A DNA stretch of 64,000 nt from Curtobacterium sp. VKM Ac-1395. GTDB lineage: Bacteria > Actinomycetota > Actinomycetes > Actinomycetales > Microbacteriaceae. The position numbers and the translations under genes are program-made. The stretch is taken from contig NZ_JADKRX010000004.1 of NCBI RefSeq assembly GCF_015350975.1, positions 1 to 64,000 of the forward strand. Direction: 5' to 3'. The notes below the pieces were generated by a model. The model was not told the origin of the DNA and searched no databases. It saw nothing but the letters and a program-made list of their open reading frames with translations. Below, piece after piece: positions 15,443-22,562 of this stretch (within the stretch, counting starts at the first letter, position 1; each line of letters opens with the position of its first letter).

Positions 15443-16881
15443 CAGTCGAACCGCTCTCGGTGCAGGTGCGTCGCCGGGAGTCCGGCACGGAGGGCGTCCT
15501 GCTCGACCAGGTCGCTCCACCGTCCGGGCCCGCAGACGTACAGGTCTGACTGGCGCAGGTCCGGGAACACCGACGCCGCCGAGACGCCGCGCGCGGTGTC
15601 CGAGCTCGAGAGCCACCCACCCGTGCCGCTCCCCCGCGGCCCGATGCTCGTGAACACGCGGTACCCACGCGCCTGCGCCAGGTCGATCACCTCCTGCCAC
15701 AGGGACGTCTCGCGTGGCGATCGCCCGCGCAGCAGGACGGTGACGGCTCCGGCGGGAGCGTCGAGGTGCTCCAGGAACGCCCGGACGGGCGTGACTCCGA
15801 TCCCGGACGCGGCGACGGCCACCCGCGTCGACGTGCGCACCCGGTCCGTGAACACCCCGTACGGGCCAGCGAACGAGACCCGGGTCCCCGGCTGGAGACT
15901 CCCGAGCTGGGCGCTGCCGCGACCGAGCGCCCGGACGGTGACCCGCATGCCGTCGGCGGTCGGCGCGGCGGACAGGGAGATCGGGTGCGCGTGCCACCAG
16001 GTCGCACCGGTCCAGAACCGCCACATGAAGAACTGGCCGCCGCGCGCCTGCAACTCCGTCAGGGCTCGACCGCGCAGGTACAGGGAGACCACGTCCGCAC
16101 CGATCCGCTCGACCCCGACGACGACGACGCGGTGCCGCAGGGACCTGACCATCGGCAGCCCGAACCGGAACACGGCGACGGAGGCGAAGGCGACGACGTA
16201 CAGCACCACCCAGTACACGCGCTCCCAGCTGCCCTGCGCCAGCACCTGTCCCTGGGAGAGCTGGTGCGGGATCGCGAGGCCGACCGCGACGTAGGAGAGC
16301 AGGTGGACGCCGTGCCACACCTCGTACGGGAGCACCTTCCGGACAGCGACGACGGACGTCCAGACGACCGCGACGAACCCGGCCAGGGCGAGGACCGCCA
16401 GCAGGACGTCGGACGTGCTCCACAACGCGACGGCCTCTGCGACGACGTTCTCGTGCGACTCGACCGCGTAGCCGACGACGAGCAGTCCGGCGTGGGTGAG
16501 GAGCAGGTACAGCGCAGGCCTGCCGAGCTTGCCGTGCTGCACCATCGCCGCGTCGTGCCCGACGAGACGGTCGATGAACGGGACGCGAGCGGCGAGGACG
16601 AGCATCACGAGGACCAGGTCGGTCCCGACCATGCCGGCCACGATGCCCGCAGCCACGAGGACCTGTCCGACACCGGAGAGGTCGACCGGTCCAGCGCTCA
16701 ACCAGAGCGTGACCGCCATCGCTGCCGAGCCCCAGACCGCGACGCCGAGCACGTCGACGGCGGCCTGTCGGCGTCGAGCCCGGCCACGCAGTTCCGGCTC
16801 GGACAGCATGCGCTGCCGGTAGCTGCTCTCGGGACCGGTCGGTGGCGTCACCACCGACCGTCGGTTCGTCGTCGTGCTCAT
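15439..16881 (-). CDS. Ferric-reductase-like transmembrane oxidoreductase with FAD/NAD domain
   Basis: A 480-residue membrane flavoprotein. Residues 40-245 hold about six membrane helices with histidines in pairs (THAGLL, VWHGVHLLSY) that can bind haem, as in ferric reductase-like proteins. The cytosolic part has a flavin domain (HPISLSAAP) and a nucleotide domain (ASGIGVTPVRAFLEHL, then YVCGPGRWSD), ending with HLHRERFDW, a tail typical of this reductase group. With the FMN-binding protein and ApbE encoded directly after it, it should pass electrons from NAD(P)H across the membrane to extracytosolic flavin. The final acceptor is unknown. Confidence 0.88.
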   Translation of the reverse strand: MSTTTNRRSVVTPPTGPESSYRQRMLSEPELRGRARRRQAAVDVLGVAVWGSAAMAVTLWLSAGPVDLSGVGQVLVAAGIVAGMVGTDLVLVMLVLAARVPFIDRLVGHDAAMVQHGKLGRPALYLLLTHAGLLVVGYAVESHENVVAEAVALWSTSDVLLAVLALAGFVAVVWTSVVAVRKVLPYEVWHGVHLLSYVAVGLAIPHQLSQGQVLAQGSWERVYWVVLYVVAFASVAVFRFGLPMVRSLRHRVVVVGVERIGADVVSLYLRGRALTELQARGGQFFMWRFWTGATWWHAHPISLSAAPTADGMRVTVRALGRGSAQLGSLQPGTRVSFAGPYGVFTDRVRTSTRVAVAASGIGVTPVRAFLEHLDAPAGAVTVLLRGRSPRETSLWQEVIDLAQARGYRVFTSIGPRGSGTGGWLSSSDTARGVSAASVFPDLRQSDLYVCGPGRWSDLVEQDALRAGLPATHLHRERFDW

Positions 16882-17053
16882 CCGTCAGTCCTGACGCTGG
16901 GCGGCTGGACCGGCCGTCGGACCACTCTTGGTCGGGTGGTGACCCCATTGACGGTCAGGCATCTGTGGACGCACTGTGGTCCGGCAATGGGTCCGCTGAC
17001 CGCCCGCCGATCCGGTAGATCGACCCGGCACGGCGTCCAGGGGGACCGCGTTC

Positions 17054-17097
17054 CGGACGGGAGGCTCGTGGCGGCCTGACACCGGGCCTCCCGTCCG
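17054..17097. terminator. Hairpin after the HNH gene
   Basis: A 12-bp perfect inverted repeat (CGGACGGGAGGC and its complement) with a 20-base loop lies nine bases downstream of the HNH stop, with no T-run. The arm motif GACGGGAGGC recurs in the window (12518-12557 as a hairpin; single arms near 22914 and 33831), so it may also be a repetitive element. Confidence 0.5.
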
Positions 17098-17105
17098 CAG
17101 CGTGG

Positions 17106-17600
17106 CTACGCGGCCACCAGGTACTCGTCCCAGTCCGGCTCCGTGCGCTCCATCCCGCGGACCACCCAGCTCGACCCGTGCGGGGCCTTCGGGCGGAACC
17201 GCAGGTTCCAGCCCATCTCCCGCGGGGTGCGGTCGCCCTTGGCGTTGTTGCACGCCAGGCAGCAGGCGACGAGGTTCTCCCACGAGTCCGCACCGCCGCG
17301 CGACTTCGGCTGGACGTGGTCGATCGTGGTTGCGTGCCGGTCGCAGTAGGCGCAGCGGTTCGCGTCACGCCGCAGGACCCCGCGCCGCGACACCGGCACG
17401 AGCCTGGCGTGCGGGATGCGCACGTACCGGGTGAGGATGATGACGGACGGACGGTCGTAGCTCGAGGTCGACCCGGTGACCGGGTGCTCGACGTCGGCGG
17501 CGACGATGGCGGCCTTCTGGTTCATGACCAGCACGAGGGCCCGCCGGAACGAGATGACCGCGAGGGGCTCGTAACCGGCGTTGAGGACGAGAGTGCGCAT
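17106..17600 (-). CDS. HNH endonuclease domain protein
   Basis: A 164-residue protein. The first half starts MRTLVLNAGYEPLAVISFRRAL, as in the actinobacterial family that couples this domain to an HNH nuclease. The nuclease part shows CAYC, TIDHVQPKSRGG, ENLVACCLACNNAKGDR and a basic C-terminus. The two CxxC pairs bind zinc and DHV provides the catalytic His. It stands alone, not next to phage genes. The short reading frame with hairpin upstream (17698-17826) might regulate it. An SD-like AAGGG precedes the ATG. Confidence 0.87.
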   Translation of the reverse strand: MRTLVLNAGYEPLAVISFRRALVLVMNQKAAIVAADVEHPVTGSTSSYDRPSVIILTRYVRIPHARLVPVSRRGVLRRDANRCAYCDRHATTIDHVQPKSRGGADSWENLVACCLACNNAKGDRTPREMGWNLRFRPKAPHGSSWVVRGMERTEPDWDEYLVAA

Positions 17601-17699
17601 GGGTTCCCTTCCGACGTGCCTGGACGGCTTCCAGGCGATGCGGGGCTACGGATCGAACGGCGTCGGACGAGTGGCCACGACCGGGGCCCGGAACGAAGA

Positions 17700-17727
17700 A
17701 GAGCACCGCCCGCAGGGGCAGTGCTCT
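17700..17727 (-). terminator. Intrinsic terminator or attenuator between the 31-codon ORF and the HNH gene
   Basis: AGAGCAC and GTGCTCT (17700-17706 / 17721-17727) with an inner GC-rich stem fold into a hairpin. On the minus strand it is followed by TCTTCTTCGTTC, a T-rich tract. It begins four bases after the stop of the small ORF and about 100 bases before the HNH start. Confidence 0.6.
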
Positions 17728-17730
17728 CGG

Positions 17731-17826
17731 TCATCCCAGGGCGTGCAGGTGCACGCGGGTCGTGGTCGACCGTATGTCCACGAGCGCGCGCCGACCCATG
17801 GTGCGGGTCGTGCGTGCCGTTGACAT
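17731..17826 (-). CDS. 31-residue ORF, possible leader peptide
   Basis: A short frame, too small for standard ORF calling: MSTARTTRTMGRRALVDIRS followed by TTTRVHLHALG. It has seven Thr and six Arg in 31 residues. It has GGAG five bases before the ATG and a -10-like TAGCCT about 40 bases upstream. A terminator-like hairpin with T-rich tail starts right after its stop, ahead of the HNH gene. This is the layout of a leader peptide with attenuator, but the peptide matches no amino-acid attenuator that I know. It could instead be an independent small gene. Confidence 0.4.
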   Translation of the reverse strand: MSTARTTRTMGRRALVDIRSTTTRVHLHALG

Positions 17827-17876
17827 GAGGTCTCCAGTCCAGGCCGTGTCGGGCCGATGCGCTCAGGCTAAACCAG

Positions 17877-17912
17877 AAACCGGCCCAGCACGAGGAGTGC
17901 TGGACCGGTTCA
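17877..17912 (-). terminator. Terminator of the NlpC/P60 gene
   Basis: AACCGG..CCAGCAC pairs with GTGCTGG..CCGGTT with one mismatch. On the minus strand the stem is followed by TTTCTGGTTTAG. It lies about 25 bases after the stop of the hydrolase gene. Confidence 0.7.
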
Positions 17913-17936
17913 CGGAACGTTCAGGGCGAGCGCGGG

Positions 17937-18944
17937 TCAGACCCCGAAGCGGACGATGTGGTACTCGCTCGTCCAGATCGGTCGGATCGACACGGCACCG
18001 CCGGGCTTGGGGGCGTCCATGATCATGCCGTTGCCCATGTAGAAGCCGTCGTGGGCCTCGCTGTTGAAGATGACCACGTCACCGGGCTGGGCCTCGGACG
18101 TGGGGATCGTCGTGCCGGCAGCGTCCTGCAGCGGCACCGAGTGCGCCAGGTTGATGCCGTACTGGGCGTACACGAACATGACGTAGCCCGAGCAGTCGAA
18201 GCCGGCCGGGGTGGCGCCGCCGAAGACGTACGGGGTGCCGATGTACTGCTTCGCGGTGGCGACCACGGCGGGCAGCGAGAACGGGGTGTTCGCGGCCGGG
18301 GCGGCAGCGGCGGCGGGGACAGCTGCGGCGGCCGTGCCCGCGGTCGTGCCCGCAGTGGTGCTGGTCTTCGACGACGCGAGGTAGTCGGTCGCCGTCGGAC
18401 CGGTGTACGACGCGTACTGCTTCGCGGCGGCGGCGCGGGCGGCTTCGACGTCGGCGGCGTGCTTGCGGGCGTCGAGCGTCGCGGTCGACGTGGCGGAGAA
18501 GCCGTCGCGGCTGGTGTCGGCCAGGACCGCGGCGTCGGAGACCGTCAGCTGCTGGCTCTCGGTGGTGCGGACCGCCTGCTGTGCGGCCGCGGCGTCCGAC
18601 GCTCCGGTCTGCTGCGTGGCGGCGAAGGCGGCGGGGACGGCCATCGTGCCGAACATGCCGGCGGCGACGGCGAGCACGACCGGGGCCATGAACTTGCGCT
18701 TGCGCGAGCTCGCCGTCGGCTTCGCCTGGGTCGAGGCGACGGCGGTCGGACGCACGAGCGGCGCACTGCGGACCGGGGTCACGGCGCGACGGCGGGTGGG
18801 GGTCTCGGCGGCACGGGCTGCACGCCGGGTCAGCGGTGCGTCGGCCGCGTCGAGGTGGCCGGTGTTCGGGAGGCCTGCGTTGGTGGGGACTGCGTTCGTC
18901 GGGTTCGTGGACATGTCGTCCGCGGCGGAACCGGTCTGCGTCAA
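17937..18944 (-). CDS. Secreted NlpC/P60 (C40) peptidoglycan endopeptidase
   Basis: A 335-residue protein with a long basic and Ala/Thr-rich N-terminal segment, a signal-like hydrophobic stretch around residues 85-112 (VVLAVAAGMFGTMAVPAAFAA), a helical middle part and an Ala-rich linker. The C-terminal NlpC/P60 domain starts near 235. The catalytic Cys is in FDCSGYV, the His in EAHDGFY, and the GTPYVFGG motif precedes them. It should cleave peptide stems of the cell wall. The start is a TTG with GGAG nine bases upstream; an in-frame ATG ten codons later is possible. A promoter and a leader of about 150 bases lie upstream. Confidence 0.87.
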   Translation of the reverse strand: MTQTGSAADDMSTNPTNAVPTNAGLPNTGHLDAADAPLTRRAARAAETPTRRRAVTPVRSAPLVRPTAVASTQAKPTASSRKRKFMAPVVLAVAAGMFGTMAVPAAFAATQQTGASDAAAAQQAVRTTESQQLTVSDAAVLADTSRDGFSATSTATLDARKHAADVEAARAAAAKQYASYTGPTATDYLASSKTSTTAGTTAGTAAAAVPAAAAAPAANTPFSLPAVVATAKQYIGTPYVFGGATPAGFDCSGYVMFVYAQYGINLAHSVPLQDAAGTTIPTSEAQPGDVVIFNSEAHDGFYMGNGMIMDAPKPGGAVSIRPIWTSEYHIVRFGV

Positions 18945-19096
18945 GGGTGTGGTCTCCGGCGTCTCGTCATCACCCGCACGGGTTCGGGCTCGTACGTGCG
19001 CAACCCCATCCGTTCGTCATCGTCTCCGATCGAGGCAGGAGACGGGTTCGAGAGACGTCCTGCCACGGGTCCCCAGATCGGCATCAGCCCGGGGAC
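18945..19096 (-). promoter_or_regulatory. Structured 5' leader, possible ydaO-like (c-di-AMP) riboswitch variant
   Basis: The leader between the predicted transcription start (about 19096) and the hydrolase start has three ydaO-like blocks on the minus strand in the right order: GGGGACCC (19074-19067), CGAACCCGTC (19050-19041) and CCTCG (19035-19031). In Actinobacteria this riboswitch class commonly precedes cell-wall hydrolase genes. The block between the first two motifs is much shorter than in the consensus and the GGGTGAATCC element is missing, so this is a tentative call. Confidence 0.3.
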
Positions 19097-19102
19097 TCGT
19101 CG

Positions 19103-19131
19103 AGTGTACGGGGACGCCGTTACCTTGTCGA
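19103..19131 (-). promoter_or_regulatory. Promoter of the NlpC/P60 gene
   Basis: Minus-strand TCGACA (19131-19126) and TACACT (19108-19103) are 17 bases apart. They predict a start near 19096 and a 5' leader of about 150 bases. Confidence 0.55.
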
Positions 19132-19189
19132 GACGAAAACGCCCTTTGGTAACAGATCGGTGACGAAGCCCTGGTCAGAGGGCAGAACG

Positions 19190-19885
19190 TCACGCAGCGT
19201 CGATGTAGACGTGCTGGGCGACCTCGGACGGCAGCTCGATGCCGGCGTCCTCGCCCTCGACGCGCACGGACACGTACGCTCCGGCGCGCTGCACGCTGGC
19301 GAGCCGACCGGGCATGACCCCGGCGGAGCGCAGCTGGTGCAGGAGCTCGGGCTCGAACTGGACGGGCTCGCCGAGTCGACGGATGACCCCGGTGGCCACG
19401 GCGTCGGTGCCCTCTGTTGCGGCGACGATGTTGCGGACGCCGTCGAGGAACCCGCCGGCGTCCGGCCCGCCGATCTCGGCCAGGCCGGGGATCGGGTTGC
19501 CGTACGGCGACTCGGTCGGGTTGCCGAGCATCTCGAGCAGGCGGACCTCGACCTGCTCGCTCATCACGTGCTCCCACCGGCAGGCCTCGTCGTGGACGAA
19601 TGCCCAGTCGAGTCCGATGACGTCAGCGAGCAGGCGCTCCGCGAGACGGTGCTTGCGCATGACGTGGGTGGCGCGGGAGCGGCCCTCGTCAGTGAGTTCG
19701 AGGTGTCGGTCGCCGGAGACCACGACGAGTCCGTCGCGCTCCATCCGGGCGATGGTCTGCGAGACCGTGGGACCGGAGTGCCCGAGCCGTTCGGAGATGC
19801 GCGCACGCAGCGGCACGATCCCCTCTTCTTCGAGGTCGAGGATCGTCCGGAGGTACATCTCCGTGGTGTCGACGAGATCGGTCAC
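19190..19885 (-). CDS. DtxR/MntR family metal-dependent transcriptional regulator
   Basis: A 231-residue regulator. The N-terminal winged helix (residues 1-65) begins TDLVDTTEMYLRTILDLEEEG. The recognition part is LGHSGPTVSQTIARMERDGLV. The metal-binding and dimerisation region has HRLAERLLADVIGLDWAFVHDEACRWEHVMSE, and an SH3-like C-terminal domain follows. Such proteins repress iron or manganese uptake genes when loaded with metal. The GTG at 19885 is chosen because MTDLVDTTEMY is the family N-terminus and AGGAGAGG precedes it. It is divergent from serC. Confidence 0.9.
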   Translation of the reverse strand: MTDLVDTTEMYLRTILDLEEEGIVPLRARISERLGHSGPTVSQTIARMERDGLVVVSGDRHLELTDEGRSRATHVMRKHRLAERLLADVIGLDWAFVHDEACRWEHVMSEQVEVRLLEMLGNPTESPYGNPIPGLAEIGGPDAGGFLDGVRNIVAATEGTDAVATGVIRRLGEPVQFEPELLHQLRSAGVMPGRLASVQRAGAYVSVRVEGEDAGIELPSEVAQHVYIDAA

Positions 19886-19977
19886 GGATCCGCCTCTCCT
19901 GTCAGAACTGAGCGGGACCCACACTACTTCCTCGGGCTGACAAGCAACGACGGGGCGGGCGGCGGACGACCCGTCGG

Positions 19978-19983
19978 TAGGAT
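19978..19983 (+). promoter_or_regulatory. -10 hexamer of a leaderless serC transcript
   Basis: TAGGAT ends six bases before the ATG and there is no Shine-Dalgarno sequence. Transcription is therefore expected to begin at the start codon itself. Confidence 0.5.
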
Positions 19984-19989
19984 CGGCCC

Positions 19990-21108
19990 ATGGCAGACAT
20001 CGTCATCCCGGCCGAATTCCTCCCGACCGACGGACGCTTCGGCTGCGGCCCGTCGAAGATCCGCGGTGCCCAGCTCGAGTCCCTCGTGACACGCGGCGCG
20101 ACGATCCTCGGGACGTCCCACCGCCAGAAGCCCGTGAAGGACCTCGTCGGCTCCGTGCGCGAGGGCCTCGCCACCATGTTCGACCTGCCCGACGGCTACG
20201 AGGTCGTCCTCGGCAACGGCGGGTCGACCGCGTTCTGGGACGCCGCCGCGTTCGGCCTGATCGAGCAGCGCGCCGAGAACCTGTCCTTCGGTGAGTTCGG
20301 GTCGAAGTTCGCCAAGGCCGCAGCGGCCCCGTGGCTCCAGGCCCCGCACGTCGTCGAGGCCCCGGGCGGTTCGCGTTCCGAGCTCGAGATCGTCGAGGGC
20401 GTCGACGTCTACGCCTACCCGCACAACGAGACCTCGACCGGTGTCATGGCGCCCGTCGTCCGCGCCCAGGGCGACCCGGGCGCGCTGACCGTCGTCGACG
20501 CCACGAGCGCCGCGGGCGGGGTGTCCTTCGACGCCAGCGCCACGGACGTCTACTACTTCGCGCCGCAGAAGAACTTCGCGTCCGACGGCGGGCTCTGGCT
20601 CGCGCTGTTCTCCCCCGCGGCCATCGAGCGCGTCGCCCGCATCGCCGCGTCCGACCGGTACATCCCGGAGTTCCTCTCGCTGCAGAACGCGGTCGACAAC
20701 TCCCGGCTGAACCAGACGCTCAACACCCCGGCGTTGACCACGCTGCTGCTCCTCGAGGACCAGATCTCGTGGATCAACGGCTCCGGCGGTCTAGCGTGGG
20801 CGGACACCCGGACGAAGACCTCGTCCTCGACGCTGTACGACTGGGCCGAGTCGGTCGACTGGGCGTCGCCGTTCGTGTCCGACCCGTCGCACCGCTCGCA
20901 GGTCGTCGCCACGATCGACCTCGACGACAGCATCGACGCCGCCGCCGTGGCCGCGGTGCTCCGCCAGAACGGCATCGTCGACACCGAGCCGTACCGGAAG
21001 CTCGGGCGCAACCAACTCCGCGTCGCGACCTTCACGGCGATCGACCCCGACGACGTGCAGCAGCTCGTCCGGGCGATCACCTACGTGGTCGGCGCCCTGG
21101 CGGACTGA
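19990..21108 (+). CDS. serC: Phosphoserine aminotransferase
   Basis: A 372-residue class-V aminotransferase of the actinobacterial SerC type, converting 3-phosphohydroxypyruvate and glutamate to phosphoserine in serine synthesis. The N-terminus reads IPAEFLPTDGRFGCGPSKIR. The pyridoxal phosphate Lys is Lys194 in YYFAPQKNFASDGG. HNETSTG and GNGGSTAFWD contact the cofactor and phosphate. Length is normal for this branch. It is separated from the convergent DUF3027 gene by a 24-bp perfect hairpin. Confidence 0.96.
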   Translation: MADIVIPAEFLPTDGRFGCGPSKIRGAQLESLVTRGATILGTSHRQKPVKDLVGSVREGLATMFDLPDGYEVVLGNGGSTAFWDAAAFGLIEQRAENLSFGEFGSKFAKAAAAPWLQAPHVVEAPGGSRSELEIVEGVDVYAYPHNETSTGVMAPVVRAQGDPGALTVVDATSAAGGVSFDASATDVYYFAPQKNFASDGGLWLALFSPAAIERVARIAASDRYIPEFLSLQNAVDNSRLNQTLNTPALTTLLLLEDQISWINGSGGLAWADTRTKTSSSTLYDWAESVDWASPFVSDPSHRSQVVATIDLDDSIDAAAVAAVLRQNGIVDTEPYRKLGRNQLRVATFTAIDPDDVQQLVRAITYVVGALAD

Positions 21109-21126
21109 CCCGAGACACCCCTGCAC

Positions 21127-21178
21127 CGGGAAACGGACACGGCACCACGGAGATCCGTGGTGCCGTGTCCGTTTCCCG
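21127..21178. terminator. Perfect 24-bp hairpin between convergent genes
   Basis: CGGGAAACGGACACGGCACC and the following CACGG (arm 21127-21150) are exactly mirrored at 21155-21178 with the loop AGAT. It lies 19 bases after serC and before the end of the DUF3027 gene, so it can terminate both strands. Confidence 0.85.
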
Positions 21179-21214
21179 GCGCAGTGCGTGCAGTGCGTGC
21201 GGTGCGCCGGCGTC

Positions 21215-21805
21215 TCAGCGCTGTTCGTCGAGCTCGTCGACGTCGACGAGCTCGATCTCGTCGTCGTCCGACTCGGCGAGGTCGTCCTCGTCGTCGTCGA
21301 AGTCGTCGTCGTCATCGTCGTCCGACTCGTCGTCATCCGACTCGTCGTCGTCCGACTCGTCGTCGTCCGACTCGTCGTCATCCGACTCGTCGTCGTCCGA
21401 CTCGTCAGCGTCGTCGAAGTCCTCGTCCGACTCGTCGTCGTCATCGGAGTCGTCGTCATCGGAGTCCTCGTCATCGACGTCGGCCTCGTCGACGCCCTCC
21501 TGCGCCGCGCGGTAGTCGGCGAGCCGCTCCGACCACGGCACCCACTCGGGCGCGAGCAGCGAGCCGTCGCCCGGCATCAGCTCGACCTCGAGCACGGAGG
21601 GGTCCTCGCCCTCGACGTGCGCGACGCTGACGGTCCAGCGCCAGCCCGGGTAGCCCGCCATGCGGTTGGCGAACAGCACGGAGACGACCCCGTCGCCCTC
21701 GTCGGTGGTGCCCGCGAAGGACCCGACGGTCGACTCCTCGGTGACCTCGAGCAGGGCCGTGCGCGCGAGAGCGGTCAGGTCGGTGTGGTCGGTCGTCATG
21801 GTCAT
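21215..21805 (-). CDS. DUF3027 family protein with a very acidic repeat tail
   Basis: A 196-residue protein. The first 105 residues form the DUF3027 domain found across Actinobacteria next to serC: TALARTALLEVTEESTVGSF, then VSVLFANRMAGYPGWRWTVS and LLAPEWVPWSERLADYRAA. Residues 110-196 are nearly all Asp, Glu and Ser, with the unit ESDDD repeated about seven times. The function is unknown. Its ATG overlaps the stop of the cold-shock gene (ATGA), so the two are coupled. A second ATG lies two codons in. Confidence 0.87.
   Translation of the reverse strand: MTMTTDHTDLTALARTALLEVTEESTVGSFAGTTDEGDGVVSVLFANRMAGYPGWRWTVSVAHVEGEDPSVLEVELMPGDGSLLAPEWVPWSERLADYRAAQEGVDEADVDDEDSDDDDSDDDDESDEDFDDADESDDDESDDDESDDDESDDDESDDDESDDDDDDDFDDDEDDLAESDDDEIELVDVDELDEQR
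21300..21470. repeat. Tandem repeat coding the acidic ESDDD tail
   Basis: Fifteen-base units of the type GTCGTCGTCCGACTC repeat head to tail with small changes inside the DUF3027 gene. Copy number probably varies among strains. Confidence 0.85.
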
Positions 21806-22179
21806 GCGTCCAATTGGTCTGCGACGTGCCGCAGGATCGCGGCGATGCGTGTGCCGTTCTTCGGGTAGCGACCGTGGTGCAGGTCACCGCTGATCCGGTC
21901 GAGCTCCTTCACGAGGTCCTCGACGATGACGGCCATGTCGTCCGCCGAGCGGCGGGACATCTTCGCCAGCGACGGCTTCGGGTCGAGCAGCCGCACGGAG
22001 AGGGCCTGGGACCCCTTGTTGCCCTGCACGACGCCGTACTCGAGTCGTGCACCGGCCTTGACGGTGGTCGTGCCGTCGGGCAGGGACGAGGCATGCAGGA
22101 AGACGTTGTCACCATCGTCGCCGGTGATGAACCCGAACCCCTTCTGGTCGTCGTAGAACTTGACCTTGCCGGTGGGCAT
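21802..22179 (-). CDS. Cold-shock domain protein with C-terminal helical extension
   Basis: A 125-residue protein. Residues 1-67 are a cold-shock domain with RNP1 KGFGFI and RNP2 VFLHAS, binding single-stranded nucleic acid. Residues 75-125 add a helical extension (ADDMAVIVEDLVKELDRISG and then IAAILRHVADQL) not present in the 67-residue CspA type seen at 31996-32199. The extension may mediate protein contacts. It is the first gene of a two-gene unit with the DUF3027 gene. Confidence 0.9.
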   Translation of the reverse strand: MPTGKVKFYDDQKGFGFITGDDGDNVFLHASSLPDGTTTVKAGARLEYGVVQGNKGSQALSVRLLDPKPSLAKMSRRSADDMAVIVEDLVKELDRISGDLHHGRYPKNGTRIAAILRHVADQLDA

Positions 22180-22230
22180 GCGCGGAACTCCTCGATAGGT
22201 GGGCGGCCGTGGTGCGGATATCCTGGGTGG

Positions 22231-22533
22231 ATGGCCAAGCCGACCCGATCACCCGGGGACACGCGGAACATCGCGGAACCCCCGGCGACGTTCAATCGTA
22301 CCGAACGCACGCTCGCGTTCATGATCGGCGGCATCGTCCTCTTCACGATCGTCTGCTTCGCGGTGATGATCATCGGCTGGCTGACGCTCAAGGAGATCCC
22401 CGGCGACGGCATCTGGCCGGTCGCCCTGGGCGTGCTCTACTTCGGACCGCCCATCGCGATGGTCCTGATCTTCGCGCTCCTGGCGGTCACCTGGACCCGC
22501 AAGGCCCGCTCCCACAAGAACGAGGTCCGCTGA
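22231..22533 (+). CDS. Small membrane protein with two helices
   Basis: A 100-residue protein with a polar N-terminus, two hydrophobic segments (about 29-51 and 64-87) and a basic tail TRKARSHKNEVR. I do not recognise a family. The start is supported by TATCCT six bases before the ATG, as in leaderless genes. It precedes the helicase-associated gene by about 30 bases and may be co-transcribed with it. It is divergent from the cold-shock gene. Confidence 0.7.
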   Translation: MAKPTRSPGDTRNIAEPPATFNRTERTLAFMIGGIVLFTIVCFAVMIIGWLTLKEIPGDGIWPVALGVLYFGPPIAMVLIFALLAVTWTRKARSHKNEVR

Positions 22534-22562
22534 CGTCCGCTCCGGACGCCACGCGGAGGACG

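Noticed and set aside
14153..16294. Rightward 713-codon frame over the ApbE and FMN-binding genes
   Set aside because: No domain, biased Arg/Ser composition, and antisense to well-supported genes.
21300..21470. Possible CRISPR or mobile repeat from regular 15-base units
   Set aside because: The units are in frame and encode the acidic tail of the DUF3027 protein.
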